Below, piece by piece: positions 5,981 to 13,390 of a stretch of DNA of 38,705 bases (its first letter is position 1; the number at the start of each line of letters is the position of its first letter). Under the pieces are notes generated by a model. The model was not told the origin of the DNA, did not search any database, and saw only the letters and a list, made by a program, of their open reading frames with translations. The position numbers and the translations under genes were made by a program. Origin of the DNA: Pradoshia eiseniae (lineage in GTDB: Bacteria > Bacillota > Bacilli > Bacillales > Pradoshiaceae); NCBI RefSeq assembly GCF_002946355.1, contig NZ_PKOZ01000018.1, positions 1-38,705 of the forward strand, given 5' to 3'.

Positions 5981-7996
5981 GTGAGTAAAAAAAGAATTCT
6001 AGCAAGCTTTTTATTTTTATTATTATTGGTTGCAGCAGGATGCAGAGATGATTCTGTTCAGCCAGAAAGCCGGCTGAAAGATTATGTGAAGCTGTGGAAC
6101 GAGCAGAAATTTGATGATATGTATGCGGATTATCTTTCGGCTTCCACTAAGGAAACCTTTAAAAGTGAGGATTTCGTCGATCGGTATGAAAAAGTATATA
6201 GTGATCTTGGCATTACCGATTTAGAGGTGAAAACCAATTTTGAAGAGGAACAGGAGCACGAGGATAAAGAGCAGGTTACGCTTCCGATTCAGGTAAAGAT
6301 GAACTCCATCGCTGGAGAAATCGAGTTTGATAAGGAAGTAGAATTAAAGAAAGAAACGCGTGATGAAGAAGAGAACTGGTATATCGACTGGGATACGACC
6401 TTTATTTTCCCGGACTTGCAGAAAGATGAGAAGATAGGTATTGGCTCCACAAAAGCGCAGAGGGGCGAGATTTTTGACCGTAATGGAAAGGGTCTTGCCA
6501 TCAATGGAACAGCCCAGCAGGTCGGAATCGTCCCAGAACAATTTGATGAGTCGAAAAAAGATGAGGTCGCGAAAATACTTGATAACTCGACTGAATACAT
6601 CGATAAGCAGTTGAATCAAAGCTGGGTGGAACCTGCCCTTTTCGTACCCATCCAAAAAATTGCCAAGGACGATAAGGAACGAATTGAAAAGCTAAAAGCG
6701 ATCGATGGTGTCCAGTTCCGAGAAACGGCGGTGCGGGAATATCCTTATAAGGAAAGTGCCGCTCATCTGACAGGCTATGTCGGAACGATTACCGCTGAAG
6801 AGCTTGAGAAGCATAAGGATAAGGGATACTCCGCAAGCAGTGTCATCGGGAAGCGGGGACTTGAGGAATTGTTAGAGCAAGAGCTTCGCGGCAAGGATGG
6901 CTATACCATTTATATTGACCGGGAAGAGCCTTCCATAATCGCAGAAACGGAGCCGGAGGATGGGCAAAGCGTCAAACTAATGATTGATGCCGATTTGCAG
7001 AAGACCGCCTTTTCCAACATGAAGGGCGTGGCCGGTACCTATTCAGCCGTCCACCCTGAAACAGGAGATGTGCTCGCGCTTGTGAGCTCGCCATCCTTTA
7101 ATCCAAATGACTTTATCTTAGGAATGAGCTCTGATAACTATGCAAAGCTGGAGAAAGATGCGAAGCAGCCACTATTGAACCGCTTCTCCGCAGCATTCTC
7201 ACCAGGGTCATCCATTAAGCCGCTTATAGCGATGATTGGTCTGAATGAAGGAACGCTTGACCCGAATAAAACAATCGACATATCTGGACTGAAATGGTCG
7301 AAGGGGGCGGAATGGGGCAATGCCTCCATCACACGCGTAACCGACCCGAAAAGACCGGTTGACCTGGAAGCAGCCCTGCAGTATTCAGATAATATTTATT
7401 TCGCCCAAACGGCCCTGGCCATTGGTGAAGAGAAAATGATCAGCGGCTTGAAAGAATTGGGCATAGGGGAGAAAGAGTTCCCGCTTGAATACCCAGTAAG
7501 AGCTTCACAGGTTTCAAATGACGGGAAGCTGACAGACAGCAAGCTTCTGGCTGACACCGGATATGGGCAAGGAGAGGTGCTGATGAGCCTTGTTCACCTT
7601 GCATCCTTGTATGGAGGAATCGTCCAAGACGGAACCCTCATGAAACCGCGCCTATTGGAGACAACGGAAGCGGCCGTCTGGAAAGATTCCATCACTTCAA
7701 GTGAAAACGCAGCCATACTGAAGAAGGATATGCGCAAGGTTGTCACGGACGGAACGGCGACCGCTGCCAAGTCTGATAAATACGCCTTGGCCGGGAAGAC
7801 CGGAACGGCTGAATTGAAGAAAAGCCAGGATGAAAAAGGACAGGAAAATGGCTTGTTTGTTGCCTATGATCAAAACAACCCGAATGTCGTCATGTCCATC
7901 CTAGTAGAGAATGTCCAAGATGAAGGCGGAGGCAAGGCCGTACAGAAAATGATCTTGAATACATTTGAAAAATGGGATGCGAAAGGATTGAAATAA
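5981..7996 (+). CDS. pbpC: Class B penicillin-binding protein, PBP3/PBP2a-like lipoprotein transpeptidase
   Basis: 671 residues from GTG 5981, chosen because GAGAGGGGG (5964-5972) is 8 nt upstream. It catalyses peptidoglycan cross-linking on the outer face of the membrane. The N-terminus is a lipoprotein signal ending in the lipobox VAAG-C. Next come an NTF2-like MecA_N domain (about residues 27-145, from RLKDYVKLWNEQKFDDMY), a dimerisation domain, and a transpeptidase domain with all three active-site motifs: SSIK (S410-K413), SDN (S469-N471) and KTG (K606-G608). Length and layout fit B. subtilis PbpC (PBP3) and the wider MecA-like group, some of which bind beta-lactams poorly. It is monocistronic, with a strong terminator behind it. 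Confidence 0.9.
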   Translation: MSKKRILASFLFLLLLVAAGCRDDSVQPESRLKDYVKLWNEQKFDDMYADYLSASTKETFKSEDFVDRYEKVYSDLGITDLEVKTNFEEEQEHEDKEQVTLPIQVKMNSIAGEIEFDKEVELKKETRDEEENWYIDWDTTFIFPDLQKDEKIGIGSTKAQRGEIFDRNGKGLAINGTAQQVGIVPEQFDESKKDEVAKILDNSTEYIDKQLNQSWVEPALFVPIQKIAKDDKERIEKLKAIDGVQFRETAVREYPYKESAAHLTGYVGTITAEELEKHKDKGYSASSVIGKRGLEELLEQELRGKDGYTIYIDREEPSIIAETEPEDGQSVKLMIDADLQKTAFSNMKGVAGTYSAVHPETGDVLALVSSPSFNPNDFILGMSSDNYAKLEKDAKQPLLNRFSAAFSPGSSIKPLIAMIGLNEGTLDPNKTIDISGLKWSKGAEWGNASITRVTDPKRPVDLEAALQYSDNIYFAQTALAIGEEKMISGLKELGIGEKEFPLEYPVRASQVSNDGKLTDSKLLADTGYGQGEVLMSLVHLASLYGGIVQDGTLMKPRLLETTEAAVWKDSITSSENAAILKKDMRKVVTDGTATAAKSDKYALAGKTGTAELKKSQDEKGQENGLFVAYDQNNPNVVMSILVENVQDEGGGKAVQKMILNTFEKWDAKGLK

Positions 7997-8022
7997 TCTA
8001 AGCATCCGTTTGGAATACCGTG

Positions 8023-8074
8023 CACCTTACAAAACAGTCCTGTTGTGAAACGACTGCTTTGTAGGGTGTTTTTT
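8023..8074 (+). terminator. Strong terminator of pbpC
   Basis: A long stem, CACCTTACAAAACAGTC with GACTGCTTTGTAGGGTG, around a 12-nt loop, followed by TTTTTT. It begins 26 nt after the pbpC stop. Confidence 0.9.
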
Positions 8075-8211
8075 ATTGGCCTCTAAATATTCAAAAATAA
8101 TATTTGTCGCTAAATTTTCTCGGAGGCATCTGATTTAAGAAGGAGTAATGCCATTTTATGTTGAAATTCATAAGGAGAGTCAGGGTTAATAAGTGAGCTC
8201 AGAGGTGAAAA

Positions 8212-8727
8212 ATGATACAGAATGGCGAACTGCTTATTCGACTAATGAATGCGAATGATTATGAGGTAATGGTCAAGTGGCTAAATGATAAGAAGGTATT
8301 AGAATTCTATGAAGAGCCACCTTCCAATATGGATAGAGTCATAAAAAAATACGGTCCAAGAGTAGAAGGACAACATAATGTTACCCCCTGTATCATAGAA
8401 CACAAAGAAGAACCAATAGGTTATATCCAATATTATAAAATTCAGGAAGATGAATTCAGAAGATATGGCTATACAACAAACGAAAGAATCTATGGGATAG
8501 ATCAGTTTATTGGAGAAAGCCGATTATGGGGTAAAGGAATGGGCACCTCAATGATTCTGATGATGTTAAACTACCTGAGCATCAATAAAAATGCTTCTAG
8601 GGTTGTGTTAGAAGTGAAAATAGGTAATGGTAGAGCGATTTCATGCTATAAGAAATGTGGCTTTAGGGAAATAAAAGACTTAAACGATGCCCATTGTTTA
8701 ATGGAATGGGTAAACAGGACTAAATAA
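8212..8727 (+). CDS. GNAT acetyltransferase of the aminoglycoside 6'-N-acetyltransferase type
   Basis: 171 residues from ATG 8212 (AGAGGTG just upstream). It follows the AAC(6')-Ie/-Im type pattern: an N-terminal ELLIRLMNANDYEVMVKWL, VLEFYEEP, PIGYIQYY, the YGIDQFIGE block (Asp97 is at the position of the catalytic aspartate in this group), and the acetyl-CoA loop RLWGKGMGT (R104-T112). The C-terminus has NGRAISCYKKCGF and LMEW. Members of this group acetylate the 6' amine of aminoglycosides such as kanamycin. Chromosomal homologues in soil bacilli may have other amine substrates, so resistance is an inference. It is AT-rich compared with the core genes and is followed 13 nt later by a possible family B repeat. 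Confidence 0.75.
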   Translation: MIQNGELLIRLMNANDYEVMVKWLNDKKVLEFYEEPPSNMDRVIKKYGPRVEGQHNVTPCIIEHKEEPIGYIQYYKIQEDEFRRYGYTTNERIYGIDQFIGESRLWGKGMGTSMILMMLNYLSINKNASRVVLEVKIGNGRAISCYKKCGFREIKDLNDAHCLMEWVNRTK

Positions 8728-8740
8728 AATCGATATTTTC

Positions 8741-8770
8741 TTATATAACTATTAGGAGCTGTAATACAAG
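8741..8770 (+). repeat. Possible family B repeat, degenerate copy
   Basis: TTATATAACTATTAGGAGCT, followed by GTAATACAAG, aligns with TTATTCAACTAACAGGGTGT at 10551 and TTATACAACTATAGGGGCAC at 9996. It begins 13 nt after the stop of the AAC(6')-like gene. The downstream half of the hairpin is poorly kept. Confidence 0.35.
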
Positions 8771-8823
8771 ATAAAATTAACTGTTTCATGATGGATTTTC
8801 AGAAGAAATAGGGGGCGAAGAAG

Positions 8824-9285
8824 ATGGAATTCGAATTTTTGGATTTTGATAGTATTAAAGGAGAAGAAATAGATTTACATCTTGTAAAGACAGTACCTGG
8901 AAACAAGGAAAAGAACTGGGTTCCAGCTTATCATTTCAACATTTCCTTAAGTGGTTCCCTCAGGCCAATAGGTCATATTGATATAAGAATTGGATACAAT
9001 GAAAATTTATACTATGGGGGCCATATTGGTTATTCAGTTAACGAGGAATATAGAGGTAGTTACTATGCTGCAAAATCTGTATTGCTATTGAGGAAAGTTG
9101 CACAAGCTCATAAAATGGAAAAACTATTTATTACTTGTAATCCGGATAACATCGCTTCAAGAAAAACTTGTGAATATATCGGAGCCAAACTTATAAAAAT
9201 GGTTGATGTCCCAAAAGAAAATGATATGTATCGACGAGGAGAAAAGCAAAAATGTATTTTTGAATGGGTGTGTACTAAAATATAA
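8824..9285 (+). CDS. GNAT-family N-acetyltransferase
   Basis: 153 residues from ATG 8824 with GGGGG at 8811-8815. It reads as a complete GNAT domain of the type found alone or beside tagatose-bisphosphate aldolase genes in Firmicutes: a charged N-terminus (LVKTVPGNKEKNWVPAYHF), GHIDIRIGYNENLYYGGHIGYSV, EEYRGSYYAAK (acetyl-CoA loop), LFITCNPDNIASRKTCEYIGA, and DVPKENDMY near the C-terminus. The NPDN-S-KTCE stretch is the usual beta5-alpha4 region. The substrate is unknown. It lies between two other GNAT genes on the same strand but is separated by untranslated gaps of 96 and 224 nt, so the three are not a tight operon. Confidence 0.8.
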   Translation: MEFEFLDFDSIKGEEIDLHLVKTVPGNKEKNWVPAYHFNISLSGSLRPIGHIDIRIGYNENLYYGGHIGYSVNEEYRGSYYAAKSVLLLRKVAQAHKMEKLFITCNPDNIASRKTCEYIGAKLIKMVDVPKENDMYRRGEKQKCIFEWVCTKI

Positions 9286-9370
9286 ATCATTTTGTTAAAG
9301 ATATAGAACCAAAAGCATTAGAAAGGTAGGAAGATAATCAATTCTAAGTGAACAGCTGTCATTAAGTCTG

Positions 9371-9406
9371 TATTTTTATAAGGCTGTTTTCGAATAGATA
9401 GTTGCT
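9371..9406 (-). repeat. Family A intergenic repeat, copy 3 (core only)
   Basis: Minus strand: AGCAACTATCTATTCGAAAA then CAGCCTTATAAAAATA. It matches the core of the copy at 11371-11436 (AGCAACAATCTTTAGAAAAC, then AGCCTTTTATAAAAA). No upstream hairpin is kept. Confidence 0.7.
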
Positions 9407-9426
9407 CCTGGAACGTGTATTCCCTC

Positions 9427-9490
9427 AAGTTTAGTACATAACCATTTAAATGGAGGCTAAGTGCAACAAAGAGATGTAGAATTAGGAACT
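9427..9490 (+). repeat. Family C upstream repeat, copy 1
   Basis: AGTTTAGTACATAACCATTT, then AAATGGAGGCTAAGTG and TGTAGAATTAG, aligns without gaps to 20610-20668. About 31 of the first 37 positions are identical. It ends about 20 nt before the start of a GNAT gene. Confidence 0.8.
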
Positions 9491-9509
9491 AGATAGGGGA
9501 TGAAGAGCT

Positions 9510-9986
9510 ATGTGTTATAAGCTAAGAGAAAGAACAGAAGAAGATGTTAAGGAATTTATTACTTGGACATATGATGGTATATATTCATTTTATGATAACA
9601 ATATCCAGGAAGAAAAAATCGATGGTTTTATCCAAAGTGTCAATTCAGAAAAACAATTCTCAGTGGTTGATGAAAACAACAATTTAATTGGGAATTGCGA
9701 ATTTTATAATGTCGAAGATGATGGAGAAACAATATTAGCTGTGGGGGTGCAAATGAAACCATCTCTTACAGGACAGGGGAATGGTTCTAATTTTGTTCAT
9801 ACGGTGGTTGAACAAGGTAGAGAATTACTGAATTTTCATCATTTAGAATTAGCCGTAGTGGAGTTTAACAAACGAGCGATAAGAACGTATGAGAAGATTG
9901 GCTTTAAAAAGAAGGGGGAATTTGACAATGAAATAAGAGGAAATACATATAACTTTATTATTATGGCTAAAGATTGGAGATGTTAG
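9510..9986 (+). CDS. GNAT-family N-acetyltransferase (RimJ/RimL type)
   Basis: 158 residues from ATG 9510 with AGGGGATGAAG upstream. The GNAT core is complete: LRERTEEDVKEFITWTYDG at the N-terminus, FSVVDENNNLIGNCEFYNV, the acetyl-CoA loop LTGQGNGSNF, LELAVVEFNKRAIRTYEKIGF and a closing IIMAKDW. RimJ/RimL-type enzymes acetylate protein N-termini or small amines. The substrate here is open. A degenerate copy of its C-terminal third survives at 23617-23760, showing that the gene or a relative has been duplicated in this genome. A family C repeat lies upstream and a family B-like repeat begins 9 nt downstream. Confidence 0.85.
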   Translation: MCYKLRERTEEDVKEFITWTYDGIYSFYDNNIQEEKIDGFIQSVNSEKQFSVVDENNNLIGNCEFYNVEDDGETILAVGVQMKPSLTGQGNGSNFVHTVVEQGRELLNFHHLELAVVEFNKRAIRTYEKIGFKKKGEFDNEIRGNTYNFIIMAKDWRC

Positions 9987-9995
9987 GGAAATTCG

Positions 9996-10020
9996 TTATA
10001 CAACTATAGGGGCACTGATC
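9996..10020 (+). repeat. Possible family B repeat, degenerate copy
   Basis: TTATACAACTATAGGGGCAC then TGATC resembles the left half of the copy at 10551 (TTATTCAACTAACAGGGTGT then TGATCC). It begins 9 nt after the stop of the GNAT gene. Confidence 0.4.
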
Positions 10021-10048
10021 TGTCGTCCTAAAGAGCGGTTCGAAGTGC

Positions 10049-10094
10049 TGATAAAACATAAGCGGTTCAAGATTTTTCTTGAACCGCTTATGTT
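10049..10094 (-). terminator. Very long terminator hairpin of the 10093-10404 gene
   Basis: AACATAAGCGGTTCAAGA and TCTTGAACCGCTTATGTT form a perfect 18-bp stem with a 4-nt loop. The minus-strand reading runs into GTTTTATC. The hairpin overlaps the stop codon of the minus-strand gene. It may also stop plus-strand transcripts from the GNAT gene. Confidence 0.85.
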
Positions 10095-10404
10095 AAGGAT
10101 AAATACCCGGTATTCCGAACGGAAAAAAGACTGGTAGCACCCATAGAATGGCTAATCCGAGGGCCAGGAAAAAAGAGAAGATTATACTGAATACGCTTTT
10201 AACAACCTGTTTCTTTTCATTCTTTCGTTCAAACGGGATTCCTACGACGCCGATAACAAATGCCACTGTTGCTAAAACCATCAGGTATAACGTCAAATTA
10301 TGATTGGTCGATGGATCAAACAGAATCAAAGATATAAAAGTGAATAAACAGACAACTGAAAGTACAAAGGAGATCTGATTGGCAATGCCTTTTATACTTT
10401 TCAT
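10093..10404 (-). CDS. Small multi-pass membrane protein, unknown function
   Basis: 103 residues from ATG 10404. The in-frame GTG three codons earlier lies inside the ribosome-binding site AAAGGTGG, so the ATG is preferred. Three hydrophobic segments are visible (about 10-28, 38-56, 68-92) with a basic linker (ERKNEKKQ) between the second and third. The C-terminus is proline-rich and aromatic (FFPFGIPGIYP). No family recognised. It stands alone on its strand with a strong terminator. Confidence 0.7.
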   Translation of the reverse strand: MKSIKGIANQISFVLSVVCLFTFISLILFDPSTNHNLTLYLMVLATVAFVIGVVGIPFERKNEKKQVVKSVFSIIFSFFLALGLAILWVLPVFFPFGIPGIYP

Positions 10405-10713
10405 AGGGACCACCTTTCCTTTGAATTAACAGTAATATTTTACTAAATTAACAAATAATTGTAAATCTTGATTGTGGTTGTGATACCGTCACCACAGACC
10501 ATTTTACAGCTAACGGGTAGAATTGTTGTGTAAATAGAATTTTGGTTTTGTTATTCAACTAACAGGGTGTTGATCCAAGAAGGATTAACACCCTTTTCTT
10601 TTTAACTTCTTATGAAAGTATATGGGCAGGATAGCTGAAGAAGGATTAAAATCTGAGCGGCATCAGGCGATATTATTGTTACACGTAATCATTTCACCGC
10701 CATTGTATTGCAC
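10405..10713. other. Intergenic gap with one family B repeat
   Basis: 309 nt between two minus-strand genes. Apart from the family B hairpin at 10551-10602, nothing is recognised. The hairpin is oriented as a plus-strand terminator although no plus-strand gene ends here. Confidence 0.5.
10551..10602 (+). repeat. Family B intergenic repeat, best copy (hairpin with T tract)
   Basis: TTATTCAACTAACA is followed by GGGTGTTGATCC, a short loop, GGATTAACACCC and TTTTCTTTTT. The stem and T tract would work as an intrinsic terminator, yet no plus-strand gene precedes it within 560 nt. The copy at 23761-23809 aligns along its whole length. Confidence 0.75.
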
Positions 10714-11247
10714 CTAAATATAATTAAAGTAGAATAAAGTGAAAATATTCCACATTATATGCGTTAGGATAGCGGGAATTAAAGACTTTGTAAGTCTAAA
10801 TACTAAGCCGAATGCTATCCCTAATATAAAACCGAAAAAAAGGTATGAAGGGTGGGTAAAACTAAATAAAACTGAAGAGATTAATAAAGAAATGAGGTAA
10901 CTTGGAAATTTATTTACCCAAATTGCCAAGGGAGCTCTAAATAACAACTCTTCAAAGATGGGTACTAAAATAGTCATACTGACTATAAATAGCACCAACT
11001 CGTATGTATCTAACATTACTGTTCTTGGATATAGGTTATGGGTTGTTGATATGTCTCTATTAATAATAAATAAATTTGAAATAAAAATGAATAATAATGC
11101 CAATACAATAACTAGATATGTATTTAATCTTTTTAGTACACCAAAATCGAACAATTTAGCTCTAGTTTTTGGAAAGATAAATACTAACAACGCAGCTAGG
11201 ATAAAGGCAATAGTTCTCCACGTTAAAGTAAATTCTGGATTCTCCAA
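10714..11247 (-). CDS. CPBP-family intramembrane metalloprotease
   Basis: 177 residues from TTG 11247, which has GGGGGA 8-9 nt upstream. It is a polytopic membrane protein with the conserved CPBP (Abi, CAAX protease-like) motifs: EELLFR (E99, E100, R104), FxxxH (F128, H132) and HxxxN (H163, N167). These supply the metal ligands and catalytic glutamate inside the membrane. Bacillus members act in processing of peptides, sigma-factor regulators or bacteriocin self-immunity. Which one applies here cannot be told. No bacteriocin-like gene lies beside it. AT-rich, in the accessory block. Confidence 0.85.
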   Translation of the reverse strand: MENPEFTLTWRTIAFILAALLVFIFPKTRAKLFDFGVLKRLNTYLVIVLALLFIFISNLFIINRDISTTHNLYPRTVMLDTYELVLFIVSMTILVPIFEELLFRAPLAIWVNKFPSYLISLLISSVLFSFTHPSYLFFGFILGIAFGLVFRLTKSLIPAILTHIMWNIFTLFYFNYI

Positions 11248-11370
11248 TTTAAAATCCCCCTGTTTAGATTATTTAATAACATTATTCTCTACAAATGATT
11301 TAAAGTCCTTTATCCAGATATCTATTTGAAAGAATGTGCCAAATAAACAGGGGGCTTTAATTAACAACTA

Positions 11371-11436
11371 AGACAGTAGATATCTGTCTCTTTTTTATGT
11401 ACTTAGCAACAATCTTTAGAAAACAGCCTTTTATAA
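11371..11436 (+). repeat. Family A intergenic repeat, copy 4 (hairpin plus core)
   Basis: GACAGTAGATATCTGTC is a palindromic hairpin, followed by TCTTTTTTATGTAC, TTAGCAACAATCTTTAGAAA and ACAGCCTTTTATAAAAAC. The hairpin and T tract would act as a terminator on the plus strand, but no plus-strand gene ends here. Confidence 0.85.
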
Positions 11437-11587
11437 AAACAAGAGGACATTATTAAAGAGAAAAGGATTTTCGGAGGAGTTATTAGTTTACATAATATTT
11501 TTATTTTTAGAACATTACAATTCCATACCATTAAGTTAAAAAGGGCTAACACTGGTTAATTGATAAAATATCGTTATAATCGAGAAA

Positions 11588-11629
11588 ATAAAAGAAAAAG
11601 AGGAGATACTTTGTTGAAAAGTATCTCCT
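11588..11629 (-). terminator. Terminator of katA
   Basis: AGGAGATACTTT and AAAGTATCTCCT form a 12-bp stem. The minus-strand reading continues into CTTTTTCTTTTATTTTC. It lies about 70 nt past the katA stop. Confidence 0.85.
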
Positions 11630-11632
11630 AAT

Positions 11633-11668
11633 AATTGAGAATAGAATTATGCAATTGAGAATAGAATT
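11633..11668. repeat. Short tandem direct repeat in the katA 3' region
   Basis: AATTGAGAATAGAATT occurs twice, 20 nt apart (11633-11648 and 11653-11668), between the katA stop and its terminator. No function is evident. Confidence 0.7.
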
Positions 11669-11696
11669 TGTTGATTGTTCAATTTATGCAGTCTTT

Positions 11697-13145
11697 TTAC
11701 ACTTCTTCAGGAACGTTGATTCCAAGACCTGCAGCAACAAGTGTGCCGTACTCAGGGTCTGCTTTGTAGAAGTGCTGGATTTGACGTTCCACGATTTCAG
11801 GGATTGTTACACCCTTCATGGCAGCGACGATGTTGTTAACAAGGTTCGCGCGTTCTTCGCTGCTCAATAAGCGGTATAGATCGCCAGCTTGAGTGTAGAA
11901 GTCGTCGTTGTCGTAAGGTGTGCTTGCAGCATAGCCTTCGACTTCAAATGTAGCTTGTTGGTCTTGCTTGGACTCGTATGGTCCGCCGAAGCTGTTTGGC
12001 TCATAGTATACAGAACCGCCGCCATTGGAAGTAGGGTTCATTTGACCGTCGCGCTGATGGTTGTTCACTTCAACGACAGGACGGTTGATTGGCAGGTGGT
12101 TATGGTTTGCGCCAACGCGGTAACGGTGGGCATCCGCATAAGCGAATAGACGGCCTTGCAATAATTTATCTGGTGATACATCGACACCAGGCACTAGGTT
12201 GCCAGGGGAGAATGTAGCTTGTTCAACTTCAGCGAAGTAGTTTTCAGGGTTTTTGTTAAGAACCATGCGGCCTACTTCAATTAGTGGGTAGTCTTTTTGG
12301 GACCAGACTTTTGTTACATCGAATGGATCGAAGCGGTATGTGTTCGCATCTTCCAATGGCATGATTTGGACACAAAGCTTCCAAGATGGGTAATCCCCAG
12401 CTTCAATCGCATTGTGAAGATCCTCGATGTGATAATCAGGGTTTGTACCAGCAAGCTCAGCTGCCAATTCAGAAGAAAGGTTCTTGACGCCTTGCTCAGT
12501 TTTCCAGTGGTACTTAATCCATACGCTCTTGCCTTCAGCGTTCGTCCATTTGAATGTATGGCTTCCGAATCCGTGCATATGACGCCATGTTGCAGGGATA
12601 CCGCGGTCAGACATAAGGATTGTAATTTGATGAAGGGCTTCAGGCGATAGGGACCAGAAATCCCATACGGCATTTGGATTTTTTAAGTGAGTTTTCGGAT
12701 CACGCTTTTGCGTATGTATGAAATCCGGGAATTTGATTGCATCACGAATGAAGAATACAGGTGTGTTGTTTCCTACGATATCGTAGTTGCCTTCTTCTGT
12801 GTATAATTTAACGGCAAATCCGCGTGGGTCACGCAATGTATCAGCAGAACCTAATTCTCCGGCTACAGTAGAGAAACGGATGAATAAAGGAGTTTTCTTG
12901 CCGACTTCAGATAGGAAAGCCGCTTTTGTGTATTGTGTAAGGTCATTTGTTACTTCGAAGTAACCATGAGCGCCGCCGCCTTTAGCGTGAACGACACGTT
13001 CAGGTACTCTTTCACGGTTGAAATGAGCTAATTTTTCTAATAGATGGACATCTTGGATCAGAGTTGGGCCGCGTCTGCCTGCTGTGATGGAGTTTTGGTT
13101 ATCTCCAACAGGGGCACCCCAGCTAGTTGTTAGTTTTTTGGTCAT
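11697..13145 (-). CDS. katA: Vegetative catalase (small-subunit, heme)
   Basis: 482 residues from the ATG at 13145. The ATG two codons earlier lies only 2 nt from AGAGGTG, so the second is preferred; it begins [19 protein letters not shown]. It breaks hydrogen peroxide down to water and oxygen in the cytoplasm. The catalytic His53 lies in [12 protein letters not shown], the distal Asn126 in [10 protein letters not shown], and the proximal heme-ligand Tyr336 in [12 protein letters not shown]. It lacks the C-terminal flavodoxin-like domain of large catalases and matches B. subtilis KatA along its full length. Two PerR boxes overlap or flank its promoter, so peroxide induction is expected. It is monocistronic. 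Confidence 0.97.
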   Translation of the reverse strand: MTKKLTTSWGAPVGDNQNSITAGRRGPTLIQDVHLLEKLAHFNRERVPERVVHAKGGGAHGYFEVTNDLTQYTKAAFLSEVGKKTPLFIRFSTVAGELGSADTLRDPRGFAVKLYTEEGNYDIVGNNTPVFFIRDAIKFPDFIHTQKRDPKTHLKNPNAVWDFWSLSPEALHQITILMSDRGIPATWRHMHGFGSHTFKWTNAEGKSVWIKYHWKTEQGVKNLSSELAAELAGTNPDYHIEDLHNAIEAGDYPSWKLCVQIMPLEDANTYRFDPFDVTKVWSQKDYPLIEVGRMVLNKNPENYFAEVEQATFSPGNLVPGVDVSPDKLLQGRLFAYADAHRYRVGANHNHLPINRPVVEVNNHQRDGQMNPTSNGGGSVYYEPNSFGGPYESKQDQQATFEVEGYAASTPYDNDDFYTQAGDLYRLLSSEERANLVNNIVAAMKGVTIPEIVERQIQHFYKADPEYGTLVAAGLGINVPEEV

Positions 13146-13176
13146 TTCCATATCACCTCTTTGTTAATATAAACCT

Positions 13177-13205
13177 ATTATAATAATTTTAATTTAGTTT
13201 ATCAA
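13177..13205 (-). promoter_or_regulatory. katA promoter
   Basis: Minus strand: TTGATA, a 17-bp spacer, and a perfect TATAAT. The -10 lies about 32 nt before the katA start and overlaps the proximal PerR box. Confidence 0.8.
13178..13192. promoter_or_regulatory. PerR box, proximal, over the katA -10
   Basis: TTATAATAATTTTAA differs from the PerR consensus TTATAATNATTATAA at one position. It covers most of the -10 element, so binding would block polymerase. Confidence 0.8.
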
Positions 13206-13223
13206 TTAAAAACGTATATTTAA

Positions 13224-13238
13224 TTAAAATAATTATAA
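13224..13238. promoter_or_regulatory. PerR box, distal, upstream of the katA -35
   Basis: TTAAAATAATTATAA also differs from the consensus at one position. Its centre is 46 bp from that of the proximal box, about four and a half helical turns. Confidence 0.7.
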
Positions 13239-13390
13239 ACTAGGAAATAATTAGGAGGGGGGTGGTGTGTTCAATTATGTAAAGGATGGCTAATCTAACA
13301 AAATTGGAAGGTGAAAATGTTCGATTTGATTGTATGCTAGTTAAGAAGGAATGTTTCCTTCACAATCGTTTCAAAAGGGAGAGCAAGAAT

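Larger units (their letters stand above)
11248..11696. other. Intergenic gap holding a family A repeat, katA terminator and a direct repeat
   Basis: 449 nt between two minus-strand genes. It holds the family A repeat at 11371-11436, the katA terminator at 11588-11629 and a 16-bp direct repeat at 11633-11668. The first 120 nt, with the leader of the CPBP gene, show nothing further. Confidence 0.6.

Noticed and set aside
12297-12673. Long frames on both strands inside katA
   Set aside because: Overlap a full-length, strongly conserved catalase; shadows.
13253-13340. Two short frames behind strong Shine-Dalgarno sequences before the 80-residue ORF
   Set aside because: They encode only 5-7 codons with no attenuator-like structure downstream; too little to call leader peptides.
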